Part shown: in pieces, positions 22,510-33,885 of the stretch | Layout: each line of letters begins with the position of its first letter | How positions within the stretch are numbered: position 1 is the stretch's first letter | From: Datisca glomerata | Lineage: Eukaryota; Streptophyta; Magnoliopsida; Cucurbitales; Datiscaceae | Direction of reading: 5' to 3' | NCBI GenBank assembly: GCA_003255025.1 | Contig: QANY01004052.1 | Coordinates: forward strand, 62,001-126,000 | Length of the DNA stretch: 64,000 nt | Position numbers and translations under genes: made by a program | Notes under the pieces: generated by a model | Seen by the model: only the letters and a program-made list of their open reading frames with translations | Databases searched by the model: none | Told to the model about the DNA's origin: nothing

Positions 22510-25500
22510 CTAAAACATTTTACCAATGCCATCTTTTCGAGGTACAGATTCGCAGACATTCATCCGCCGCCAATCTCCGACCATTGAATTCATCTGCTCA
22601 ACCTTATCGAACAGCCCGAGGAGTCCACCTGTATGTATGAACAGTACCTTCCTCCCTTCCCACTTCTTCGGATTCGCTGTCATATCTTTTATCATTCCAT
22701 AGGCAGCTTTCCCACTGAAGAAATATTCACAACATGAACATTAATCCCTTTAAGTACTACTAAATATGAATGAGAGAGATACCTGTAAACTGGATCGAAA
22801 ACCACTATTAAATATGAATGAGAGATACCTGTAAACTGGATCGAGAACCACGCCAGTAGCTCTAGCAACTTCAGTAACAAATTTAAGCTCCTCAGAGGTG
22901 TTAATTGCATAGCCTAGACCCTTGGCCTGTTCAAGGACAAAAGCCAATTACTTCCAAGTTCTACTTTTTGTCAATTGAACAAATCTTTGCTGAATGAATC
23001 ATCGTGCAACTTCAGCAGTCATTTCTTTAGAGCATAAACGATTATAGTCTTTCATAATACACACACACACACAGAGGGATACACACAGAGATTGAACACA
23101 TATCTAGACAAAATATTTCAACTACTTAGCCAAAGACCCAACAGCCAAACGAAAGGTTAATCTCTTGTGCAAGTATAAGAAAGCCACACCAAAGCCAAAC
23201 TCAGCCATATAATAGCATCTTGCATCTTCTTAGACTAAGCAATCAATTTCAGAACTCACATTTTGGACATCAACAATATCACGTGAATTCACACCCGCTT
23301 GAAGTCCATCAAGTAGGTCTTGAACAAAGTTGTAAAAATAATCCGGGTCATCACAAACAGAAAAGGCATGGACCTGCATAATCAGTGGAAAATAAAAATG
23401 ACACTAACAGATATGTCGAGGAAAGATTACGAATATAAGAAAGAAAGACATACTTTTGCCTGCAATGTACCAAGCCAGGATCCCAATGCCAAACCAGCAA
23501 TTGTACCCCCACTGGTAATTAACAAAGTTAAACATCAAATACTTGAAGTATAAATCTATCCCATTCACATAAAGTTCTATAACTACTTTTTTGGGACAGT
23601 CATAAAGTTCTATAACTATAGCAGTAGGATCTTTCATATTTGCACGTCGCACCGTAAGTAATGCACTTGTTACTGCCTACTAGACAGAAGATATGTCCGA
23701 CTAGTTTGATAAACACTTGAACATTTTAAGAAAGGCCAAAAGAGGTTGTGTATGGGGGAAGGATAACAAATAAGTTGAATTAACTACCAACTATAAAACC
23801 ACAGAGAAAAGGAATATCGCAAGAAATATAGCCAGAAAACTATAAACTATATAAAATTGAGATTTCATATCATGACAATGACAGTGATAGAGACAATGTT
23901 TTCAATTTTTCAAAACAAACGAAACAAACCTTCTGGCTCAACTCCTTAGAATTGGAAGAGAGCAAAGCCAGAAAATTTCAAAGTTATGCAAAATATGAAA
24001 CTCAAGAAGTAAAAAACTGAAATAAATTCCATAGCCATAACTGTCTATCATTAAGTACACCATCAAAAGTGGCCAACCCTTTACTAATTGTACCCAGAAC
24101 TGGCACAAATCCACTCTAATTGATAAAGGCCCAAGCAAGGACAAAAGTGTTCTTTATCTGAAACTACTTGCTCGACCAGACCACACAATGCTGTCTCCAT
24201 ACAAGGAAATCCATCCTCCCAAGGTAGAAATATGAATAATAGTACTAGCACCTTAAAACCTCAAATCTTTTTGTGAATAAAGAATAAATGGCGAGTCTAT
24301 TTTTCTCGCATTTACTAAGTCAAAATAGATCAAAGCTTATTGAAAAAATAGAGCATCTCTAAATAAATAAATTAACAGGTGAATGGAGCAAAACCTGCCA
24401 CATGCCACAACAATATCATCAAAGTTTAGATCGCTGTTTCCAATTTTCAGCTGCTGTTCAATTTCCCGAATTGCTTCAATATAACCCCTGAGAGAATAAA
24501 GATTCAATAGTTGTGACTGTGAGGATTGTGCACTTAAAGCATGGGAATAATATTATATTATTGAGACATTTAATTCTAATTAATAATAAATAAATTATTC
24601 TTATATCATGTGCAATACATTCTTGTAAAATGTCCACAAACATAATAATACTTGGTTTATGGGTCCTATGGAGTTTAACTCATGAGAACAAAGTATTTAA
24701 CCAAGAGTCATTTATGACTTGTAAATACATAGCTTCACAGCCTGTGACGCTGAGAGTTTTACTAAGAAAAGACTGTAGTACATTAACTCTATTATGTAGC
24801 GTGATTTACCTTGATCACTAGGTGCAGTACCTAGCTAATGTACTAGAGTATTTGAAATGCATTGAAAGGACTAATGAGTCTGATTTTCGGTAAATTACTA
24901 TCAAATGAAAATCATGACTCATTGCTATTATTTTATGAGTGCTCTCAATCTTGAGAGAGTTGTGAGCTCATATTTAATAACTTAGTTGTTTTGATCTACT
25001 AAGAATGAGCTCTATGAATCAACATATTTCGTAGGTTGGATGACTGAGTTATAGATAGTAAGTCCATAAATTCTTAATAGAAAAATCCATAGACACTTTT
25101 AATTAAGTGACATAGTACCTCTTAGGTAATTCATTTATGTGGTCATAGTAAACTAAACGCTTAGTATCTCTGGTGGATTACTAGAGATTTGATAATTTTA
25201 CTTGAGCCATCAAGTATGAAAATTATCATAGTTGACCAGTCGAATGAATTTGGAACCTAAGAATACGAAGATGTGTCTAAATATTAGGTCGATGGTAATT
25301 AAACTTAATTATATACGGTACTATATTATGGATGGACATTACTTAATGAATAATAGATCAAGGATAGTTATGTCGAATAATATAAAATATATTTGAAATT
25401 CAATTACGATTTTATAGTGGAGTTAATCGTAATTAATAATTAATAAATTTGATTATAGATTTAATCGATAGAGTTTATTAATAATGTAGTCAAATGTATT

Positions 25501-28500
25501 TTTATCCTTATGATCCCCGCACTAGCCTCGGATTTGGGTTACATTGTGACGAGACTTATTTAATGAACAAGTGGCTTAACGTGGACACCCTATAGCCAAA
25601 AGTAGCTCAGTGCTTATTCTAAAAGGCCAATGATTAATTAAAATTAATTTATTTTATTTTAATTAATTAATTTATTTTATTTAAAAATAATAATAAACAC
25701 AAACAGGTTGGGAATTTTTCCCCAACCGTTGGTGTGTCAAAGGGTGCTTTCACATGGGTTACAATTTGTAACCCATGTGAAGAGATGTCAATATATTCTT
25801 CGTAACTTCCTTTTGTACAGAATGAAGAAAACAGAATTGAACAACTATGGCTTTCAACGTTTTGGATATTGTTCTTCCAGAATAATTTTTTATTTAAATA
25901 AAGGAACATGTTTTTGGAAAATAAAAGGATGAGCTAGTATTTTGGTCTGATTTTATTCGAGTGCCCACCTGCTCGTAATATTGGTTGTTGGTCCGAGGAA
26001 TAGTTAGGAAGACTATGAGATTTCGATTGTTGATCGCCACGCTTCAAGAGGTATTTTTCATAATAATTTACAACCTCTTTAATGAGTAGAACTAATCTGA
26101 ATCCTCTTCCAAACTAGCAACTGTGACATGATACAGTTCCATTACCAAGATTCTTTTCATGAGAACATCTTACAGATGCAGATTTTAGCCTAGAGATTTC
26201 TAAAGACTCTAAACAAAATTGAAAGACCTCTCAAATTATAGGGCAAGGCAAGTTACAGAAACTGGGAAAATTTCCACATGCACAAGATAGAGATAAGGAA
26301 CAGGAGAGAGGAAAAGAGAACAGATATTCAGGCGCTAATCTCACCAGGTTCCAAGAGAGTTTGATCCTCCAACAGGAATGACATATGGCCTTCTTCCTTC
26401 ATTTTGTAATTTTTCTTTTAAGAGATCAGTAAGAGCCTGTAATTACATTCAATAAGAGAAAACAGGATAGTCAGACAATATACTAAGAAAGCCCATCAGT
26501 TTAACAACATAAATACATGGTGGTATAGCGTAGGGAAGTATGAAGTTAGCAGTTCATCATCATTCAAAATATCTCATACAAACTAATGGAGTGAGGAGAA
26601 AAGGTAAATTTTTTCATAACCACAGTTCAGCCAAGAACAAGAAGAAAATAAAAAAGGAAAACTGAACTACCATAATTCTACGTCGTATTTCAAGATGAAT
26701 GCACCAGGTTCTTATATATTTTCATGATTATAGATTACAGGAAGAGCATGATGACCTTTAATATTCTCTTGAAATAAGTAAAAAGCATTTCTTCATGTTG
26801 ATTGTAATGATTTCGTTGACGAAGATTTAGAGTATTGGAACTGCTTGATGATGAAAAACTTTTGGAGGTACGTTTAAACAAGTCGCATATTTATCATGAA
26901 GATAATAGAACAAGTGCACAAAACATATATGATTGCTCCATTCAATATGTGTTCAATTGCAATAGAGTCAAAACTTCTAAGGATTGCAAATTCGATCCAA
27001 TATGGAAGAAACTAGGCCGACCAGCTTATGATTTTAAAGCTTTTCTTTGGTCAGTACGATTATAGAAGTTTTAAATGAAGGAAATGACTTAGTGCATCAC
27101 GCTTTAATACCTTTGAACTTATATTTGCAGATGTTTTCACAAAGTTTAATGTGGGTTTGAGTTTTAGGGAAGATAGTACATGTCTTATAAGTTTATCTAT
27201 CTTGCACCCAAATCAGTCAAATTTTGAAAATGGACTATTAAACATTCAGAAGTTGACTCTATGAAAAAAGTTTTCGTTTAATGGCAAAGAAAGGGATTTA
27301 AAATGAAGCTATAATTGGCATCATTTAATCAAGGACTCATGTCCTTGACTGAACAGGTATCATTACAGATAGATTGAGAAAGACAAATTATGATATAGTT
27401 GTGGGCAAAAAAAAAGCCAAGGACAGACCACACTCCCGATTTTCCCATAGTCTTCCTTCGATATAAGCTCCACATGCGCCCCAACTAAACGCTCAACTAA
27501 TAGATTTCCCGTCAATCCAGGATCTTGGTCTACAAGCGCCTACAGAATATCAGGATCAGACCATGAAACCAAAAGAAATGGTCCCAAACAAATCATAAAA
27601 AATTCCAAATACTTTAACAAAATGGTATATGGTTAACCCAAAAAAGTGGTTGACCTTAGAAGTGCGTAAAATAAGATAACAATCAAGATTAAGATACTTC
27701 GCAGCCACAGCCGTTGCACGACAGTGATTGCTTTGGATGCCCCCTATTGTTATAATACAGTCAGCACCCTGTGTTACAGCCTCTGCCAACAAAAATTCCA
27801 ATTTTCTGACTTTGTTACCACTCAGCTGCATTCCTGAAAGGTCATCGCGCTAATGCAAGTTGCAAATATCTTTGTCAGTGTAAACAAGGAAAGGAAATGC
27901 ATCTGAAAACAAACAGGACAATCACCAATAAACAGCCAACAAATAGACATAACTAACTGGTCAACCCTCAAACATGGAGCATACATAGCAAAGACGATAC
28001 TAGAACAGCGTTCATGGATGATAGAACGCATTTCTGGTGAGGAAATACCATCTAGCTCTCAATGCCTCAAACTAGTTCAAGTCAACATAACTATCCACAT
28101 TCCTCCGGTTTGAAAACATGTAAATATAGAATTAATTCTTGTGAGTTACTGGCTACATATAACTAATTTCCTATAACGGCTGATACAAAAGAAAGACTAA
28201 TTTCCAATCAAAGACTAATAGTTGTTAAGTGCGAAACAGTGAATTTGCAGCTTCTTGTTTTTGGCTTACCACACAAATGCCTAAGATTAAGTGAAAGTCA
28301 GTCAGTAAACAAGCAACTAATAAAAGTGTGAAAATTGCAATTTGACATTGGCAAAAACGATAAAGTATTTCTTCTCATTAAATAACTGAGCTTGGTTGGA
28401 GAAAAAGAGGAACTACCTTGAGCCAAACCTCAGTGCCGGTGGGCAAATTGGGAAGGTTCCATTTGTGAATTGGAGTGGGGAGCTGATCATAAGATGTAAA

Positions 28501-28910
28501 TATTGAAATTTCAGATGTAAACCATAAATACATTTTTTCCAAAGATTTTCACAACAAAAAATTGAATTGAATGGGAAACTTACATGGCCAAGAGACACTA
28601 TGTGAGAGGGGAGGGGGTTCAGATGGGAGGCCCAGGAAGGAGGGATATAAGGTTTCTTGGTAAGGAAATTGAAACCCAGTGTCATTGGAACCCCATCGTC
28701 AGTCTTCTTGCTGGAATTGAGCTCCATCGTCGGACTCTGAGATTGAGACTGACCAGAACCTTTGCAATTCAAACTAAAATTAGGTGGTAGAGAGGAGAGA
28801 AAGCGCTGCTGATGGCTGCTCGACTTTTGCTTGTTGATCAGAGGAATTGGGAAGAACGTTGATGAAGATGCACTTAGAAGCTGCACTCTGTACCTGCCAC
28901 TGCACAACAT
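22510..28910 (-). CDS. DCD: D-cysteine desulfhydrase (PLP-dependent, ACC-deaminase-like), ten exons
   Basis: The enzyme degrades D-cysteine to pyruvate, H2S and ammonia with pyridoxal phosphate; plant members lie in mitochondria or other organelles. Exons (minus): 28910-28584, 28482-28417, 27849-27655, 27539-27429, 26436-26345, 24487-24395, 23511-23454, 23373-23260, 22926-22829, 22714-22510. All have AG acceptors and GT donors and join in frame to 452 residues plus stop. Residues 1 to about 60 are Ser/Arg-rich, like a transit peptide. [12 protein letters not shown] in exon 3 holds the PLP lysine; [32 protein letters not shown] and IHTGGLLGL are family blocks. Arabidopsis D-CDES is near 400 residues; the extra length is N-terminal. 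A second ATG (MELNSSKK, residue 62) could give a shorter form. It looks functional. ACC deaminase is the nearest alternative name. Confidence 0.95.
22767..22850. repeat. 46-bp tandem duplication over the exon 9 splice donor
   Basis: The end of exon 9 with its donor (CCAGTTTACAG then GTATCTCTC) is repeated 46 bases further into intron 9, with its own GTATCTCTC. The intronic copy differs slightly (AAAACC for GAGAACC, one extra GA). Confidence 0.93.
24488..26344. other. Large intron 5 of the desulfhydrase gene, possible old insertion
   Basis: This 1857-base intron is much longer than the others. Bases about 24510-26060 have LTR-like texture: AT-rich, then at 25700-25800 a hairpin GTTGGGaattttTCCCCAAC and a near-perfect 29-base palindrome (25751-25779, CACATGGGTTACA...TGTAACCCATGTG). 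No coding domain, primer site or target duplication was found, so the type of insertion is open. Confidence 0.4.
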
Positions 28911-30080
28911 TTCATTGAAAAAAAGTTATTTGGAATACTACAATCTTTCCACATTCTACATTCTGCGAGAATTTTTATACACATTTATCAAAATTTAAAA
29001 TTTTACACCTCTCATCCATCAACATAAAATAAATTAAAAAAAATTAAACTCTCTATTTCTTCATCATTTCTTTTCTTTTCTTTTTTTCATTCAAAGATCA
29101 AATCAATATTCATTCTCTCACTCATCTTCTTCCCCACCACCACCAACACAATTCCAATTCCAGACTCTCTATCTTTAAACGCTTTTGCTTTACTCTCTAT
29201 TTCCACTCTTTTACACTCAAACACTAAGCTTCTGTAACATGAGCATCGACAGAGTGAGGATTCAATTACCATAGGTACCGGCTATGAATCCCACAATTGA
29301 AGCATAATCACTGCCACCGCCACTCCCCCATCGCCTCGCCACCTACTGTGACCGCCACCTGGAAGATCATTTCACTAGTTTATACCCCGTATGCCTCAGC
29401 AAGCGCTCTCGGTACTCGATCCCTCATCTTTTTCCTCATCATCCTTTGCTCACAAACCCCTGACCACTTCCTCCACCGCTGTCGCAGCCCTTAAAGCTAT
29501 TTTCTAACCTTCCTCCTCCGGTTGTGGTCCCACCTCGTCAGTTTGCTCTAGACCCACTTCCTTTTTCCCCAAGCTATGTCGAAGTAAGTGCCTCGAAAAA
29601 TGAAGGGTTCTCCGGGGTGTTTGAACTGCACAAGAGGTCTTGCGACGTTATGGGGTGGAGCACGCTCTGGTCCCTCTTTAGCCAGGACAATGAGCGAAAC
29701 CCTTATAAGTGGTGGAAGCTTCTGGGGTTATTAATAGGGGTCGTGGTGGTGCGGAGATTGAGGTAGAAACTAGAAACTTAGGGCCTTCTTCGAGTGTTAG
29801 AGGTCTCATTTTTTAGTCCAAAGAGGAGGAAGAGTTGTTCGTAAAATATTCAGCACGAGACTGAGTTGGTAGGAAACTTGAGAGGCTTGAGAAAACTCGT
29901 TTTTTTATTGTTTGGATTTCTGAATTCTTATACACTTCTTTGGATTATAAGTTTGTTGATTGTATATGTTTGTTCATTGAAATTCAAGTAATTATAAATT
30001 GATGAGGAGTTCAAGATTGTTTACTGTGTGGATGATGCCAATTTTTGTGTATAGATTGCTCACTAACAATAGATAAAAAT
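28911..30080. other. Upstream region of the desulfhydrase gene, no supported gene
   Basis: The first few hundred bases should hold the desulfhydrase promoter on the minus strand. The stretch 29290-29770 is richer in C and G and has an open frame at 29524-29766 (plus) that I do not recognise. Confidence 0.5.
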
Positions 30081-30492
30081 GACTACTTGAAAGGTTCAAG
30101 TAGTGTTTTTTACTACTTGAACCCTTCAAGTAGTCACACATTCACTGTATAAATCACTACATGAAATAAAATGACTACTTGAAAAGTTCAAGTAGTCATA
30201 AAACACTACTCGAACCCTTCAAGTAGTTACATACTCTCTATATCAACAGACGGCAACAAATAATTTGACTACTTGAAGGGTTCAAGTAGTGTTTTTGACT
30301 ACTTGAACTCTTTAAGTAATCACATGCTCTCTGTATAAATCGCATGAAATAAAATGACTATTTGAAGTGTTTAAGAAGTCATTTTTGACTACTTGAATTT
30401 GTCTCCTGCAGTGATTTATCCAGAGAGCATGTGACTACTTGAAGAGTTCAAGTAGTAAAAAATCACTTCTTGAACCCTTCAAGTAGTCATTG
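30081..30492. repeat. Cluster of short palindromes (left)
   Basis: At least six copies of a hairpin unit: ACTACTTGAA, a 3-base loop, TTCAAGTAGT. A larger inverted pair lies within (CACATGCTCTCTGTATAAAT at about 30321 and its complement at about 30412-30432). Confidence 0.93.
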
Positions 30493-30842
30493 AATATATG
30501 CAATTTGCATTAGTTTACTTACTAACCAAAACAAATAGCTACTTAGGGGGATAAAAATACAAACAATATCTATACAAAATTCAAACAAAATACATACAAA
30601 ATAGATTGATAAAATACATACAATGTACATACAAAACTCATGTGTCCTCCCCACATGTTAATTGTCTTTGACTACAAAAGTTCCCACTATTAAACATCAT
30701 CGAAGCATACTAGAGACACAAGTTTATAATCTAAAGCAATTAAACAAGCTAAAACAAGGTTCTACTAAGCTAAACTACAAATGATTATCACAATTATAAA
30801 CGTTGAACATATAATGTAAACATGGATTTCTTTCGAAGTGTC

Positions 30843-31121
30843 TTATATAATCTCCAATGCTTGTATCCTAATATCCATGCGTTTAAGCTCATCCTTGAGT
30901 TCTTTTAAATCATTATCCTCGCTACTAACTTCATTTGTTTCATCAAGAGTGTTGCACCAACTAAAATATCTGCACTTGTTCTGCTCGCAACAATAATATA
31001 ATCTATTTTTGTTTCGATCCGACTCTGATATCTTCACAGCAGCCCTTTTCCTGCAAGTTCATATTCTATTAACAAATCTCAAACCTACTTGTGCAAAACC
31101 ATTGGCACTAGAACTTGACAT
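30843..31121 (-). pseudogene. GRF-type zinc-finger gene with a stop codon
   Basis: From the ATG at 31121 the frame reads MSSSSANGFAQVGLRF, then a TGA at residue 21, then TCRKRAAVKISESDRNKNRL, YYCCEQNKCRYFSWC, and a C-terminal charged part (LKELKDELKRMDIRIQALEI) that looks like a short coiled coil. This is the usual plan of small plant GRF zinc-finger proteins, which bind nucleic acids. The TGA falls where the first zinc-binding Cys is expected. The gene is therefore probably inactive. It lies between two clusters of the same palindromic repeat. Confidence 0.72.
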
Positions 31122-31207
31122 CCTGCAGAAACAAGTTAGGAACATATTATGTCCTTTAAGGCAAATAAGAAACCTATTAAATCATAAATTCATATGAAAT
31201 TTCATCT

Positions 31208-31430
31208 TACTTGAAGGGTTCGAGTAGTCAGATACAACTACTTGAACCCTTCAAGTAGTCGTTTGTTTAATGTATTACCTGATGTTGTAAGAAAAAAGAC
31301 TACTTGAGGGGTTCAAGTAATTATAAATAACTATCTGAACCATTCAATTACTTACTATTGTAATCAAAATGACTAGTTGAAGTGTTCAAGTAATCATTAA
31401 TAACTATTTGAACCCTTCAAGTAACCAATA
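31208..31430. repeat. Cluster of short palindromes (right)
   Basis: Three to four further, more diverged copies of the ACTACTTGAA/TTCAAGTAGT hairpin unit on the other side of the GRF pseudogene. Confidence 0.88.
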
Positions 31431-31439
31431 GATTCATAT

Positions 31440-32108
31440 GGTTATCAAAAGCATCTGTCACAAACAACAAGCAATCCATGCATGCATAAGGTTATAATCA
31501 TCAAGAGTGACAATCTAACACCCTAGAAGATTTTCTCGTAATCCTATAACAGAAAAGTCCTAATTTTTAAACCCTAGACAATTTTCCCCTAACTTCTAGT
31601 AAGAAGAACAAAAGAAAGAGTAACAAAACTCTAAGTCCTTTCTAAGTCCAAAAAAATGGAAGAATGAGTAACTGAGTTTGTCAGTCGGTGGGTATTGTGC
31701 CTAAGATAAACAATTTTCATGAGTGCTCTAGAAAATAATGGGTCGGGTCTCGCTGAAAAATAATGAGTCACATGGTCTAGAAGAAGAAGAAGAATGACGT
31801 TTTTGTTGAAGAAAATAAATGAAATGGATATTAAGTTGATTTAATATTTGCATGTGGGATGGAAAGAAATGATGAGGAAAGAGATAGTAAATAATTGCTT
31901 GATGTTAATTATGGTGGGCCAGAGATATAAAATTCTTTGTTTTCAAAAATGAGTATAAAAATCCTAAGACAAATTGAAAAAGGTGTACTATTCCAATTTC
32001 CCAAATAACCTTTGAAAAAATTGTCCACTACCATTTCTTACTAAATTGGCTTTGCTTTCTTAGTTCAATTAATTTTGGATAGATTTTGAGAATTGCTTAA
32101 AAAATACA
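31440..32108. other. AT-rich intergenic DNA
   Basis: No gene or repeat recognised here. Confidence 0.5.
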
Positions 32109-32262
32109 TAGTTAAAAAATGGAAGGTTAACACCTCCACTTTGCCCCAAAATCAACTTATCTCCCTAAACTTTAACATCTTCCCTATTGCCCCTTCAAAT
32201 TCTCCATCTATCACAAAACCCTACTGACTGTCAAATGGCTGTTAACTCAGCACATGCCTAAT
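32109..32262. repeat. Inverted repeat, left arm
   Basis: The reverse complement of this segment (AATTAGGCATGTGCTGAGTT, ... AAGTTTAGGGAGATAAGTTG) matches 41123-41250 on the plus strand (AATTAGGCATGTGCTGAATT, ... AAGTTTAGATGGGTAAGTTG) with scattered differences. The pair encloses the second copia element. Confidence 0.85.
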
Positions 32263-32825
32263 TTTTTTTTCAGTTTTACCCCTTTCTTTAACCTTATAAG
32301 CTATCAACTCCCATGCTTTTTAATCCTAAATTAGCCACAATTACATCTTCATCTCTTTAAGGTCCAGTTTTGGTTTGCATCAATCTTTTTTTTTCCTTCA
32401 TGAATAAATTTGACTATTTTTTCTGATTGATTTTCTATCAAATTTTTATAGTTTTTTTTATCGAAAATGACTTCATCAAATAGTACTTCTGTTTCTAGAG
32501 GGTTAAGAAGGCTTTGTTATCTAGAAACAGAAGCATTAATGGCAATGTGGGGACAGATCCATGAATCCGCGAATCCCTTACAACATGTAGTGATAAGAGC
32601 ATGTATGGAAATCAGATCCCATGAGAAACACTGCGGGCCTTGCACATCCATGACGGCTCAACTTGAACATAGCCTCCTCTCAAGCTGCCTGAGTCACGCC
32701 AGCTCTAGTAAAATATTAAGAATCTCAATATGGCATTCCCTCACAGCTGCTGTGTTGTGTACCCCATGAAAAGTGACAGTGATGAGTAACTTAACAACGA
32801 CCTAATCATATTCAATAAGGTTCAA

Positions 32826-33885
32826 TTTCTCCTCTCTGCAATACTATTTTGCTGTGGTGTTCCATGTGCTGTAAGTTGAGATATGATTCCACACTCCAGC
32901 AAATAATCCTTGAATTCTAAATTCAAGTATTCAATGCCTCGATCGGATCAAAAGGTTTTTCAATGATTTACCTAATTGCTTTTCAGCTTCAATTTTGAAG
33001 TCTTTAAACTTTCCAAAAGTTTTAGACTTTCTTTGCATTGGGTAAATATAACCATATCTTGAGTAACCGTCAATAAAAGTGACGAAATACCTATACCCAC
33101 CTCTGCTTGTACATTGATCGGTCCATAGACATCACTATGTTCTAGTTCAAGTGGTTCCTTGACTCTTTGGCCATTTCCTGTGAGAAGTCTCTTGGTCATT
33201 TTACCATCTAGATAGAATTCACAAACAGGAAGAGTTCTAACTTTTACTTCTCTCAAAGCACCATGCTTAGTTAACTTGTTTAACCTATATAGATTAATAT
33301 GTCCTATCCTAAGATGTCAAATATATGTGTTATCTTCATCATGAGAAACTATATGTCGTTTGTTACTTTTAGATTTTATTACTTTAAATAATTCAAAATT
33401 ATTTAATGCGTGTTCAGTCGGTTTAAGCATATACAGTCCGTTTATAACTTTTGCATGACAAATATTGAATCCATTCTTTGAAATAATAAACCCTTTATTA
33501 ATAAAAGAAACTTCGAATAATTATTCTTGCAACAATGAAAGAGAAATCAAATTTATAAAAAATCCAGGAATATAATGAGCATTGTTCAAAACTAAATAAT
33601 TATATCTAAAAAGTAAACATATTGTCCCTAATGCTTTTGCTGACACGAATGCACCATTGCCAACTCTTAAAACAACATCGTCATTAGTCAGCTCTCTTGA
33701 CGAATCAAGCATTTGCAAAGAAGAACATACAAGATTAGTGGCTCCTGAATCAAGTATCCAGGATTACAAATCATATTACAGTAAACAAGCTTCAAGTATA
33801 AGTAAATATATTTACCTTTTCTTTTCAACTCGGAGAGATACTTGTTACAGTTTCTGTAACGCCCCGATCCCCGAGGGATAATCAT
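32826..33885 (-). pseudogene. copia no. 2: end of gag, protease, integrase
   Basis: After the interrupted zinc-knuckle region (RNCNKYLSELKRKGK, 33885 down) comes the protease motif WILDSGATNLVCSSL near 33705-33765, then VVLRVGNGAFVSAKALGT, then the integrase start LPVCEFYLDGKMTKRLL with EPLELEHSDVYGPI (33256-32972), and the core text RGIEYLNLEFKDYL and AHGTPQQN at 32940-32830. Frameshifts separate the blocks. Confidence 0.88.

Noticed and set aside
26835..27065. 76-residue open frame on the plus strand in intron 4 of the desulfhydrase gene
   Set aside because: No recognised domain, AT-rich codons, and it sits antisense within a well-defined intron.
29524..29766. 80-residue plus-strand frame upstream of the desulfhydrase gene
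   Set aside because: No recognised domain or promoter; could be chance in a GC-richer stretch.
32467..32769. 100-residue plus-strand frame (MTSSNSTSVSRGLRRLCYLE)
   Set aside because: The start faintly resembles a GRF zinc-finger N-terminus, but the Cys/His pattern and the rest do not fit; it also adjoins broken copia integrase on the other strand. Not enough to call.
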